A stretch of DNA of 10,982 bases from HGM13006 sp964514175 (GCA_964514175.1 CAZEPQ010000059.1:1-10982), one strand, 5' to 3'. Shown: positions 1 to 7,038, counted from the stretch's first letter. The notes: generated by a model not told the origin, from the sequence alone. Numbers and translations are program-made.

Positions 1-492
1 GGCCGCCGCTGCAATGCGATAGTGTATATTTTTCAGCATCCGGGACGCTGCCTGACGCTGCTTGTCAGCAGTGCCGTTCATGGTCAGGAAGCCATCCAGC
101 CACTGATCTGTCATCTCCCCGGATACAACCACCTCCACAGCGGGGGTCTTATCGAAAGACTTCAAATCACAGATAAAGATATTGCCGTCCCGAAGCCGAT
201 CATAGCCCTTGCCCGCGAGAATTTCCTCGCATTTCTGGAGCCGCTGGTCCTCCATGCCCTCATGGAGCTTGAAAATGGAAAGGCTCAAATCAGACGTCTG
301 ATAGAGTTTTTCCGTATAGTCGATCTTTTCCTCAATGGGAAGGCACTCGGGATACATGGGATTGGCACAATTGACCCGGTAGGTAAATCCACCGCCAAAG
401 CGTACTGCCCAGCCGTCATACTGCACGGTCTGAAGGGCGGGAAAGGCATTAGCCTGGATTTCTTCATAAAAAACGATTTCCTGTTTGTTCAA
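1..492 (-). CDS. GNAT family N-acetyltransferase, N-terminal part (runs off left edge)
   Basis: The minus strand is open from a TTG codon at 492-490 to the window edge, giving 164 residues with no stop. It reads roughly MNKQEIVFYEEIQANAFPAL and continues with YDGWAVRF (25-32) and a TYRVNCANPMYP stretch (37-48). This N-terminal pattern (EEIQANAxPALQTxxYDGWxxRF, then RxNxxNPxYP) is what I associate with a clostridial GNAT acetyltransferase subfamily of about 240-260 residues; the acetyl-CoA-binding part would lie beyond the left edge. The TTG start is chosen because GGAAG lies 8 nt upstream, a promoter sits just before it, and no ATG exists near the N-terminal homology. Substrate cannot be told. 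ATG-only gene calling would miss or shorten it. The family call is from memory of the pattern; the reading frame itself is certain. Confidence 0.8.
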   Translation of the reverse strand, partial: MNKQEIVFYEEIQANAFPALQTVQYDGWAVRFGGGFTYRVNCANPMYPECLPIEEKIDYTEKLYQTSDLSLSIFKLHEGMEDQRLQKCEEILAGKGYDRLRDGNIFICDLKSFDKTPAVEVVVSGEMTDQWLDGFLTMNGTADKQRQAASRMLKNIHYRIAAAA

Positions 493-524
493 TGGTATCA
501 CTTCCAACGAATGATCTTTATAAT

Positions 525-553
525 ATTGTACCCGCTGCGGCAAATTTTTGCAA
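525..553 (-). promoter_or_regulatory. Sigma-A-like promoter of the GNAT gene
   Basis: On the minus strand TTGCAA (553-548) is separated by 17 nt from TACAAT (530-525). Transcription would start near 518, about 25 nt before the TTG start codon. The promoter lies in the 68-nt gap after the HAD gene, so the acetyltransferase can be transcribed independently. Confidence 0.65.
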
Positions 554-560
554 TCTATTT

Positions 561-1190
561 TTAGAGCAGCATTTCCCGAAGCTGAGAGAATTCCCTTACC
601 ACCGGGACCCCGGCTGTTTTCAGATCCTTTTCCGCCTGATGTCCGCCAGAAAACAGGATGCACTTTGTGCCCATGGCCTGGGCCACTTCAAAATCGTGGA
701 GGGAATCTCCTACCATCACCATGGTTTCCGGCAAATGGGGCTGCCGGCGGATCCAGTCTATGCCCCGCTGCACCTTAGATGCGGCATGAAAATCGTCAGC
801 GCCCAACAGGGTGTCGAAATACTGACGAACGCCGAGACTTTTGGTGTCGGCCTCGATCAGTTCCCGATTGCTGGAGGTCAGAATCACCTGAGGGATACCT
901 CGGGCCTGAATTTCCGAGAGCAGTTCCACGGCCCCGACTTGAAGCCCCTGAAAATACTTGCGGTATCCGGCGTGAAATTCCTCAGACAGCACCGACATGG
1001 GCACCTTCTCCAGATCGAACAGATGCTCATAAAACCGAATAATGGGTGTGTCTATGTAGGAGTAATATTGTTCCAGAGTAATTGTAGACATATTTCGGCG
1101 CAGCAGCGTATCGTTGACCGACAGGAGGGACGCTTCCACATCGTCCGCCAGTGTGCCGTTCCAGTCCCAGATAATACATGAATATTTCAT
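561..1190 (-). CDS. HAD superfamily hydrolase (phosphoglycolate phosphatase-like)
   Basis: This 209-residue protein has the HAD motifs in order. Motif I is D9-W-N-G-T13 with the nucleophilic Asp9. Motif II is ILTSSN with Thr105/Ser106, the motif III Lys is Lys139, and motif IV is VGDSLHD with Asp162 and Asp166. Residues about 15-85 form the helical cap expected of class C1 HAD enzymes. Members normally hydrolyse small phosphate esters in the cytoplasm; the substrate cannot be inferred here. The second acidic residue of motif I, usually the general acid/base, is Asn11. The DWNGT form is seen in some HAD subfamilies, so activity may persist but be altered. The ATG at 1190 is supported by AGGAGC just upstream (1200-1195) and a near-consensus promoter. 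It appears monocistronic, divergent from the VTC operon. Confidence 0.88.
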   Translation of the reverse strand: MKYSCIIWDWNGTLADDVEASLLSVNDTLLRRNMSTITLEQYYSYIDTPIIRFYEHLFDLEKVPMSVLSEEFHAGYRKYFQGLQVGAVELLSEIQARGIPQVILTSSNRELIEADTKSLGVRQYFDTLLGADDFHAASKVQRGIDWIRRQPHLPETMVMVGDSLHDFEVAQAMGTKCILFSGGHQAEKDLKTAGVPVVREFSQLREMLL

Positions 1191-1216
1191 AACTGCTCCT
1201 TTGATGCTTTTTCTCC

Positions 1217-1245
1217 ATGATACTCGTTTTCAAAAGATCCGTCAA
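1217..1245 (-). promoter_or_regulatory. Sigma-A-like promoter of the HAD hydrolase gene
   Basis: On the minus strand TTGACG (1245-1240) precedes TATCAT (1222-1217) with a 17-nt spacer. The predicted start site is about 20 nt before the ATG at 1190. It is divergent from the VTC operon promoter, and I see no further organised signal in the 100 nt between them. Confidence 0.75.
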
Positions 1246-1355
1246 CGCTTTTATGCCTGCGGACGGATTCTTTACATCCTGTTCATATTCATTTTCCGGA
1301 AGCTTTCATTTTCACCGGATTTTCACAGCAGATTCAAATACCTTTAAAAATCCCC

Positions 1356-1364
1356 TGTTATACT
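1356..1364 (+). promoter_or_regulatory. Extended -10 promoter of the VTC/DUF4956/lipoprotein operon
   Basis: TG-T-TATACT at 1356-1364 is a good extended -10 element. No convincing -35 hexamer is found 16-18 nt upstream (the nearest T-rich match, TTCAAA, is 20 nt away), which is tolerated by extended -10 promoters. Transcription would start near 1371, leaving a leader of only about 18 nt that holds the AAAGGAGG ribosome binding site. Confidence 0.6.
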
Positions 1365-1388
1365 GACACCTGCAAAGGAGGTATGGCA

Positions 1389-2108
1389 ATGGCATACCAG
1401 GCAGTATTTAAGCGTTACGAGCTGAAATATATGCTGACTTTAGAGCAAAAAGAGAAGATCCTCAAGGCCATGGAGCCATATATGAAGCTGGATGAATACG
1501 GCCGCAGTACCATCCGGAACATCTATTTCGATACGGACAGCTACCGTCTTGTCCGTCACTCCATTGAAAAGCCCGCCTACAAGGAAAAGCTCCGCATCCG
1601 AAGCTATAAGCTGGCAAAACCCGACAGCCCGGTGTTTGTGGAGCTGAAAAAGAAATATGATTCCGTGGTATATAAACGTCGCCTGTCCATGCCGGAGGAA
1701 AAGGCTATGGACTGGATCTGCGGCAGCGCCCCCAGCGAAACTCATACCCAGATTTCCGACGAGATCGACTATTTCCGCTCCTATTACGAAAGTCTGCACC
1801 CTGTGGTCTTCTTATCCTATGAACGGGAGGCCTACTACTCCCTCAACGGAGATGATTTCCGGGTCACCTTTGATGACCACATTCTCTGCCGTGAAACGGA
1901 TCTGACTCTGGAATCCGAGGTTGGAGGCACACCTCTGCTGGAAGAGGGTAAAGTTCTGATGGAGGTCAAGACCTCCGGCGGTATTCCCTTGTGGATGATT
2001 CAAGTGCTGTCTCAGGAGCACATCTATAAAACTACATTTTCCAAATACGGCACTGCATATCAAAAAATTATATTCCCAAAACACAAAGGAGAACATACAT
2101 ATGCTTGA
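1389..2108 (+). CDS. VTC domain-containing protein (polyphosphate polymerase-like)
   Basis: This 239-residue protein matches the VTC domain, a triphosphate tunnel metalloenzyme fold. In yeast Vtc4 this domain makes polyphosphate from nucleotide triphosphate. Tunnel residues visible are KRYELKY (8-14), KEKLRIRSY (65-73), VELKKK (84-89), KRR (96-98), SYEREAY (143-149), RVTFDD (158-163), LMEVKT (190-195) and FSKYGTAY (217-224). The charged set needed for catalysis therefore looks complete. I choose the second ATG at 1389. The first ATG at 1383 touches the ribosome binding site, whereas GGAGG (1377-1381) stands 7 nt before 1389. It is the first gene of a three-gene operon and its last 8 nt overlap the DUF4956 gene. 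In bacteria this pairing is common, but the product and acceptor are not established; it may serve surface polymer or spore-coat biology rather than phosphate storage. Confidence 0.87.
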   Translation: MAYQAVFKRYELKYMLTLEQKEKILKAMEPYMKLDEYGRSTIRNIYFDTDSYRLVRHSIEKPAYKEKLRIRSYKLAKPDSPVFVELKKKYDSVVYKRRLSMPEEKAMDWICGSAPSETHTQISDEIDYFRSYYESLHPVVFLSYEREAYYSLNGDDFRVTFDDHILCRETDLTLESEVGGTPLLEEGKVLMEVKTSGGIPLWMIQVLSQEHIYKTTFSKYGTAYQKIIFPKHKGEHTYA

Positions 2109-2796
2109 TTCATTTTTTGAAGGACTCTTTGACTCTGAGCTGGTGGCAGTGATCGACCCCAAACACTTTCTTTTATGCATTGGCGTATCTCTGGTGGTTG
2201 GTTTGATCCTGTCTCTGAGCTACATGTTCCGCACCCGGTATACAAAAAGCTTTGTCATCACCCTGTCACTGCTGCCCGCTGTGGTATGCGTGGTCATTAT
2301 GATGGTCAACGGCAATGTGGGCACCGGCGTCGCCGTGGCAGGCACCTTCAGCCTGGTTCGGTTCCGTTCTGTCCCCGGCACCGCCAAAGAGATCGTTATG
2401 CTGTTCCTGGCCATGGGTGCGGGACTCATCACCGGTATGGGCTATCTGGGCTTCGCCCTGCTGTTCACCGTAATTATGTGCGCCGCCAATCTTCTGCTGA
2501 ATCTCTTAAATTTCGGCAGTACCCGGAATACTGCCCGCTATAAGACCATGAACATTACCATCCCCGAGGATCTGGACTATACCGGCGTATTCGATGATAT
2601 TCTGGAGCAGCACACCGCCCGCTATGAACTGGTTCGTGTCAAAACCACCAACATGGGCAGCATGTTCCGCCTGACCTACGACATGACCCTGAAGGATCCC
2701 TCCACGGAAAAGGAAATGATCGATCAGCTTCGCTGCAGAAACGGCAATCTGGAGATCACCGTTTCCAAACAGGAAAACACTGTAAACGAACTATAA
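2101..2796 (+). CDS. DUF4956 domain-containing integral membrane protein
   Basis: This 231-residue protein has an N-terminal membrane half and a soluble C-terminal half. Hydrophobic segments lie at about 22-41, 51-70, 97-113 and 115-136. Between the second and third is the conserved family stretch VGTGVAVAGTFSLVRFRS (about 73-90) followed by PGTAKEI (92-98). Residues about 148-231 form a charged, probably cytosolic alpha/beta domain. This fits DUF4956, a family with no proven function that is repeatedly encoded next to VTC-domain genes. The ATG at 2101 lies inside the end of the VTC gene (8-nt overlap), with AAAGGAG at 2086-2092. That implies translational coupling and a fixed protein ratio. 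A plausible inference is that it is the membrane partner of the VTC enzyme, by analogy with the membrane subunits of the yeast VTC complex. That role is not shown by the sequence. Confidence 0.87.
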   Translation: MLDSFFEGLFDSELVAVIDPKHFLLCIGVSLVVGLILSLSYMFRTRYTKSFVITLSLLPAVVCVVIMMVNGNVGTGVAVAGTFSLVRFRSVPGTAKEIVMLFLAMGAGLITGMGYLGFALLFTVIMCAANLLLNLLNFGSTRNTARYKTMNITIPEDLDYTGVFDDILEQHTARYELVRVKTTNMGSMFRLTYDMTLKDPSTEKEMIDQLRCRNGNLEITVSKQENTVNEL

Positions 2797-2809
2797 TGAG
2801 GATAGTGCT

Positions 2810-4900
2810 ATGAAGAAAAGACATTTTGCTCTGCTGCTTACTCTGACAATGCTTCTGTCCGGCTGCGGCGTAGAGACCGCAGTTTCTCAGCCCACTGCAG
2901 AAGCTGCCGAAGAAACCCTTCAGGACGTGACCACACCGGACAGTGTCTCCGAAGAAACCACCCTGGAAAGCACCGTGGATACAACCGAAGCGGCAACGGA
3001 GGAATCCGGATATTTCTCCAACCGGGATTTCCGTGTGGAATATGACGAGAATGACTGCACCATCATTGAACTAAACGGCGATACCGTTGACTGCAATGAC
3101 GGAAGCATCGTACTCTCCGACAACACCATCACCATCACGAAAAAGGGCACCTATGTACTCCGTGGTGAGCTGAACAATGGCACCATCATTGTAGACATCG
3201 ACAAGCAGGAAAAGGCCCAGATCGTTCTGGACAACGCCTCCATTCACAGCGAGACCTGTGCCGCCATCTATGTGCTTCAGGCAGACAAGGTTTTTCTGAC
3301 CACTGCCGAGGGCACCGAGAACACCCTCTCCAGCGGTGAAAGCTTTGTAGCCATTGACGAAAACAACATTGACGCTACGGTTTACTCCAAGGAAGACCTG
3401 ACCCTCAACGGTGCAGGCTCCCTTACCATCACCGCACCCGCAGGTCATGGCGTAGTATCCAAGGACGAGCTTACCATCACCAGCGGCACCTATGCCATCA
3501 CCTCCGGCGCCCACGGCCTTAACGGTAAGGACAATGTATGCATTGCAGGAGGCACTCTGAACATCACTTCCGGCAAGGACGGTATTCAGGCCGACAACGC
3601 CGACGACACCTCCCTGGGCTTTGTATACATCGAAAACGGTGATTTCAACATCACCGCCGAAGGCGACGGCATCAGTGCATCCGGTGAGCTTCACATCCTC
3701 GATGGAAATTACAACATAATTACAGGAGGCGGCAGCGTCAACGGAGCACAGCAGACCTCCAACGGTTGGGGTGGCTTTATGGGCGGCTTCTTCGGTGACT
3801 GGTCCAACAGTAACACAACGGAGGAGGACGAAAGCACCAGCATCAAGGGCATCAAGTCCTCCGGGACTATGGTTCTCGATGGCGGAACCTATACCATTGA
3901 TTCCGCAGACGATACCATCCACGCCAACGCCGCAGTGACCATCAACGGCGGCACCTATGACCTGAGTTCTGGCGACGACGGCGTTCACTCTGACGATGCG
4001 CTGGTCATCACCGGCGGTGATTTGACCGTTCAGAAAAGCTACGAGGGCCTTGAGGGCCTGAGCATTGAGATCACCGAGGGCAGCTTCACCATCTACGCCA
4101 CCGACGACGGTCTGAACGCCGCAGGCGGCAGTGACCAGAGCGGCTTCGGCGGAATGCGCGGCGGCGACATGTTTGCTGTCAGCGAGGACAGCTTTATCAA
4201 CATCAGCGGCGGCACCTTCTATATCAATGCTTCCGGTGACGGCATCGACTCCAACGGCGCATTGGATATCTCCGGCGGCGATATCATTATGTCCGGTCCC
4301 ACCCAGGGCGATACCGCTGTGCTGGACTATGGTAGCACCGGTATTATTTCCGGCGGTACCTTCATCGGTACCGGCTCTGCCATGATGAGCGTAGGCTTCA
4401 GTGCAGATTCCACCCAGGGCGCCATTATGGTTTCCGCCTCCGGACAGAAAGGCACAGAGCTTTCCCTGTCGGATGCTGAAGGCAATGTGCTCCTGTCCCG
4501 CACTGCTGACCAGTCCTTCAACATTGTGATCCTCTCCTGCCCCGAGATCCTTCAGGGTGAGACCTATACCCTAACCATCGACGTGGAAAGCATGGAGATC
4601 ACCATGGATTCCCTGGTCTACGGTTCCAGCGCCATGGGCGGCTTTGGAATGTTTGGCGGTATGGGCGGTGGCAGAGGCGGCATGCCTCAGGGCAACGCCC
4701 CCGATATGAACTCCATACCTGACATGGGAGCAGCACCTGATATGGGCACCATGCCTGATATGGGAGTCGCACCTGATATGGCAACTGCACCCGATATGGG
4801 CACCATGCCGGATATGGGCAGTGCTCCCGAAATGGGCAATATGCCCGATATGGGCGGCATGCCCCAGCCCGGAGCAACCGGCTCCACTTCCGGCGCATAA
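2810..4900 (+). CDS. Lipoprotein with Cthe_2159-type carbohydrate-binding beta-helix domain and PDMG repeat tail
   Basis: This 696-residue protein begins with a lipoprotein signal peptide (MKKRHF, hydrophobic 7-16, lipobox LSGC with Cys19), so it should be anchored to the outer face of the membrane. A Thr/Glu-rich linker (about 25-68) leads into a long repetitive region (about 70-600) of Asn/Asp/Gly-rich rungs such as SGDGI, DDGVHSDDALVITGG and GGTFYINASGDGIDSNG. That is the pattern of right-handed parallel beta-helices and of the Cthe_2159 family (formerly DUF4353). The Clostridium thermocellum founder binds cellulose and pectic polymers and resembles polysaccharide lyases. Repeated DD/DG turns may hold calcium. 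Gly/Met-rich inserts occur at about 318-330 and 605-627. The C-terminus is a hexapeptide repeat. A GAGGA site (2798-2802) precedes the ATG, 13 nt after the DUF4956 stop. It is the last gene of the operon and probably its surface-exposed effector; no CotH kinase gene, another frequent neighbour, is present here. Confidence 0.85.
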   Translation: MKKRHFALLLTLTMLLSGCGVETAVSQPTAEAAEETLQDVTTPDSVSEETTLESTVDTTEAATEESGYFSNRDFRVEYDENDCTIIELNGDTVDCNDGSIVLSDNTITITKKGTYVLRGELNNGTIIVDIDKQEKAQIVLDNASIHSETCAAIYVLQADKVFLTTAEGTENTLSSGESFVAIDENNIDATVYSKEDLTLNGAGSLTITAPAGHGVVSKDELTITSGTYAITSGAHGLNGKDNVCIAGGTLNITSGKDGIQADNADDTSLGFVYIENGDFNITAEGDGISASGELHILDGNYNIITGGGSVNGAQQTSNGWGGFMGGFFGDWSNSNTTEEDESTSIKGIKSSGTMVLDGGTYTIDSADDTIHANAAVTINGGTYDLSSGDDGVHSDDALVITGGDLTVQKSYEGLEGLSIEITEGSFTIYATDDGLNAAGGSDQSGFGGMRGGDMFAVSEDSFINISGGTFYINASGDGIDSNGALDISGGDIIMSGPTQGDTAVLDYGSTGIISGGTFIGTGSAMMSVGFSADSTQGAIMVSASGQKGTELSLSDAEGNVLLSRTADQSFNIVILSCPEILQGETYTLTIDVESMEITMDSLVYGSSAMGGFGMFGGMGGGRGGMPQGNAPDMNSIPDMGAAPDMGTMPDMGVAPDMATAPDMGTMPDMGSAPEMGNMPDMGGMPQPGATGSTSGA
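4700..4879 (+). repeat. 18-bp tandem repeat encoding PDMGxx hexapeptides
   Basis: Nine in-frame 18-bp units run from 4700 to 4861. Each begins CC(N) GA(T/C) ATG and encodes PDM(G/N/A)xx (one unit starts PEM). A degenerate tenth unit encoding PQPGAT ends at 4879. Positions 5-6 alternate mainly between Ala/Met pairs (AA, TM, VA, TA, TM, SA, NM, GM). The repeat forms the extreme C-terminus of the surface lipoprotein. Third-base differences between units show that it is not a very recent expansion. Confidence 0.93.
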
Positions 4901-4910
4901 GTACACAAAA

Positions 4911-4952
4911 GCCACAGCCAAGGGGTTTCCCAAGGCTGTGGCCTTATTTTTT
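4911..4952 (+). terminator. Bidirectional intrinsic terminator between convergent operons
   Basis: GCCACAGCC (4911-4919) pairs perfectly with GGCTGTGGC (4934-4942); a GGG/CCC helix can extend the stem inside the loop. On the plus strand it is followed by CTTATTTTTT (4943-4952), just after the lipoprotein stop. On the minus strand the same stem is followed by TTTTGTG (4910-4904), so it can also end the rimM-trmD-sirtuin transcript. Confidence 0.88.
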
Positions 4953-4956
4953 GGAA

Positions 4957-5688
4957 TCAGACCTGTGAAAACACCTGTCCTATGGGTTCACGGATCACAA
5001 GATCCGCCTGAGAATCGTAGCTCGTGGCATCCCGATTGATGAGCACCAGCTTATTTCCCCTATAGTATCGAATCAGTCCTGCCGCAGGATAAACCGTCAG
5101 TGAGGTTCCGCCAATGATCAGCATATCTGCCGCGGCAATGGCATTCACCGCACCATCAATGCAGTCCTGATCCAAACCTTCCTCGTACAGCACCACATCC
5201 GGCTTGATGATGCCGCCGCAGTCACATTTTGGCACTCCGGTCGCATTGCGAACCACCCCCGCTCCGGCAATGCCATCATAGCGCTTGCCGCATTTTAAGC
5301 ACCGGTTCTGATAAATGGAGCCATGGAGGTTATAGATCCGCTTGCTGCCAGCCTTCTCGTGGAGACCGTCCACATTCTGAGTCACCACAGCCCGAAGTTT
5401 TCCTTTCTCTTCCAACTCAGCCAGGCGGATATGGGCCGCATTGGGCTGAATATCATCCGGGGGCATAAGCTGTTTCCGGTAAAAATCGTAGAATTCCTCC
5501 GTGTAAGACTGATAAAAGCTGTGGGACAGCATGGTTTCCGGGGGATATTTGAACTTCATGTGGTACAGGCCGTCCACGCTGCGAAAGTCCTTGATACCGG
5601 ACTCCGTAGAGACACCTGCGCCGCCGAAAAATACGATATTATTCGATTCCTGGATCCACTGTTTCAGGGTTTGGATGCTTTCGTTCAT
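4957..5688 (-). CDS. cobB: Sir2-family NAD-dependent protein deacylase (sirtuin)
   Basis: This 243-residue single-domain sirtuin removes acyl groups from protein lysines using NAD+. It carries the NAD-binding GGAGVSTESGIKDFRS stretch (22-37), TQNVDGLH (103-110) with Gln104, Asn105 and Asp107, and the catalytic His122 in NLHGS. A zinc ribbon is formed by Cys130, Cys133, Cys155 and Cys157. GTSLTVYPAAGL (194-205) and LINRD (216-220) complete the Rossmann fold. Overall it resembles the bacterial class U type, such as the Thermotoga maritima enzyme. The frame stays open further upstream, but the ATG at 5688 is chosen because GGGAGGAG lies 7 nt before it and homology begins there. It overlaps the end of trmD by 50 nt and is probably cotranscribed with rimM and trmD. 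It ends just before the bidirectional terminator. The symbol cobB is used in the generic bacterial sense. Confidence 0.93.
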   Translation of the reverse strand: MNESIQTLKQWIQESNNIVFFGGAGVSTESGIKDFRSVDGLYHMKFKYPPETMLSHSFYQSYTEEFYDFYRKQLMPPDDIQPNAAHIRLAELEEKGKLRAVVTQNVDGLHEKAGSKRIYNLHGSIYQNRCLKCGKRYDGIAGAGVVRNATGVPKCDCGGIIKPDVVLYEEGLDQDCIDGAVNAIAAADMLIIGGTSLTVYPAAGLIRYYRGNKLVLINRDATSYDSQADLVIREPIGQVFSQV

Positions 5689-6442
5689 TCTGATACTCCT
5701 CCCATTCCGCTTCCAGTTCCGCAATGAATTTTTTCTCTGCCCTGGTCTTATGAGGCAGGGTGATTTTTTCTGCCATATCGGGACGCCGCTCTCGGGTACG
5801 GAAGATGGACTGCTTCTTCCGCCACCGATCCACCAACTGATGATTGCCGGAAAGCAGCACCGGGGGCACTGCCATGCCGTGCCAAACCTCAGGCCGGGAA
5901 TACTGGGGATATTCCAAAAGGCCATTCCAATGGCTTTCATCTTCATAGCAGGCGGATTCGCTCAATACCCCAGGCACCAACCGGCACACCGCATCCGTCA
6001 CCGTCATAGCAGCCAACTCTCCACCGGTGAGGACGAAATCTCCGATAGATATCTCCTCGTCCACACATTCATCAATGAATCGCTGGTCGATACCCTCGTA
6101 GTGCCCACAGACCAAAATCAGATTATCCAGCCTGGAGAGCCGCTTTGCATCCTCCTCAGTAAAAGTCTTACCGCAGGGGGACATATAAATGGTGTGAGCA
6201 TGACCGCCGATCTCGTCCTGTACCGCCGTCCAGCAGCGATACAGCGGGTCTGCCGTCATAACGGCCCCCTGTCCGCCGCCATAGGGATAATCATCCACCT
6301 GGTTCTGACGGTTGGTGGTGTAGTCCCGGATCTGATGGGCCTCCAGATGCAGGATGCCCTTTTTCTGTGCCCGTCCCAGAATACTCTCGCCAAAGATGGC
6401 GTTCATGGTATCCGGGAATAGGGTCAGCACATCCACTCTCAT
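5639..6442 (-). CDS. trmD: tRNA (guanine-37-N1)-methyltransferase TrmD
   Basis: TrmD uses SAM to methylate G37 next to the anticodon, preventing +1 frameshifting. The 267-residue protein begins MRVDVLTLFPD and has RPYGGG-like DYPYGGGQGAVM (51-62). The trefoil-knot SAM site is LVCGHYEGIDQRF (110-122) plus EISIGDFVLTGGELAAM (130-146). GLLEYPQYSRPEVW (174-187), PPVLLSGNH (193-201) and the RRP element (219-221) follow. By eye, the position of the E. coli catalytic Asp169 is Glu169 here, with Asp168 beside it. The C-terminal tail is somewhat long and overlaps the sirtuin gene by 50 nt. The start ATG shares the sequence ATGA with the rimM stop (4-nt overlap), so the two are translationally coupled. 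The usual rpsP and rplS neighbours are absent. Confidence 0.97.
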   Translation of the reverse strand: MRVDVLTLFPDTMNAIFGESILGRAQKKGILHLEAHQIRDYTTNRQNQVDDYPYGGGQGAVMTADPLYRCWTAVQDEIGGHAHTIYMSPCGKTFTEEDAKRLSRLDNLILVCGHYEGIDQRFIDECVDEEISIGDFVLTGGELAAMTVTDAVCRLVPGVLSESACYEDESHWNGLLEYPQYSRPEVWHGMAVPPVLLSGNHQLVDRWRKKQSIFRTRERRPDMAEKITLPHKTRAEKKFIAELEAEWEEYQNERKHPNPETVDPGIE

Positions 6443-6930
6443 TCCACGGCCATTCCTTCCAGCAATTTTACCTTGATAATGCCCTCGTCCACATTGACCT
6501 CTTCCAGGAACTCAGACACAGCCGGGATCATATACTCCTTCTCCCCTTTTACGATATAAACATCGTTGGCAGGGCCGGTATACACGTCCTTCAAAATGCC
6601 GATCTGCTGCCCGTCAGCGAACACAGGCAGGTCAATGAGGTCAGAGATAAACACCCGGCCTTCGGCAATTTTTGCGGAGTCCCGGTCGATCTTAATGACT
6701 TTTCCCTTATAGGTCTGGGCAGCATTCACGTCATTGACGCCCTCCAGCTTACACAGCAGCATATTTTTGTGTACTCTGGCCCCCGATACCTTGTAGGGCT
6801 TTTCCTCGATATAAAAGGTCTTAAATGCCTTTAAAAACTCCGGTCCGTCGCACCAGGGCATGATCTTGACCTCACCCTGAACACCATGGGTATTGACGAT
6901 CTCGCCGGCTTCCAAGTATTTCTGTTTCAT
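6439..6930 (-). CDS. rimM: Ribosome maturation factor RimM
   Basis: RimM binds ribosomal protein S19 and helps mature the head of the 30S subunit. The 163-residue product has the N-terminal RimM barrel, starting YLEAGEIVNTHGVQGEVKI (5-23), and a C-terminal PRC-barrel. Typical PRC elements are ISDLIDLPVF (95-104), IGILKDVYTGPANDVYIV (110-127), YMIPAV (133-138) and the closing IIKVKLLEGM (151-160). The frame is open upstream to 7035, but the ATG at 6930 is chosen. AAGGAG lies 8 nt before it, the family's N-terminal motif starts there, and a strong promoter begins only 35 nt further up. It is the first gene of the minus-strand rimM-trmD-sirtuin operon. Confidence 0.96.
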   Translation of the reverse strand: MKQKYLEAGEIVNTHGVQGEVKIMPWCDGPEFLKAFKTFYIEEKPYKVSGARVHKNMLLCKLEGVNDVNAAQTYKGKVIKIDRDSAKIAEGRVFISDLIDLPVFADGQQIGILKDVYTGPANDVYIVKGEKEYMIPAVSEFLEEVNVDEGIIKVKLLEGMAVE

Positions 6931-6964
6931 GTTTTTTGCTCCTTTATGGGAGAATTGATGATTT

Positions 6965-6993
6965 ATTATACCATGGAGCGAAAAGGGGCGCAA
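6965..6993 (-). promoter_or_regulatory. Sigma-A promoter of the rimM-trmD-sirtuin operon
   Basis: On the minus strand TTGCGC (6993-6988) precedes a perfect TATAAT (6970-6965) with a 17-nt spacer. TGG directly before the -10 makes it an extended -10. The start site falls near 6958, about 28 nt before the rimM ATG. No S15/S16-type autoregulatory structure is visible in so short a leader. Confidence 0.83.
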
Positions 6994-7038
6994 GTCCCGG
7001 TTTTTGTCCCTCACACATCCCCAATTGGCTGCCACCGC

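Noticed and set aside
492..1181. Plus-strand open frame of 229 codons
   Set aside because: It is the antisense of the HAD hydrolase gene, whose catalytic motifs are clear on the minus strand.
3071..3988. Long minus-strand open frame (305 codons) opposite the lipoprotein gene
   Set aside because: It mirrors the repetitive codon pattern of the beta-helix gene, encodes low-complexity Val/Gly/Ala sequence, and lacks a ribosome binding site and promoter.
4700..4879. CRISPR array
   Set aside because: The repeat unit is 18 bp with no spacers and is in frame inside a coding region.
4571..4933. Minus-strand His/Ile/Gly repeat-rich frames opposite the PDMG repeat
   Set aside because: They are reverse readings of the 18-bp repeat and have no start signals or plausible protein features.
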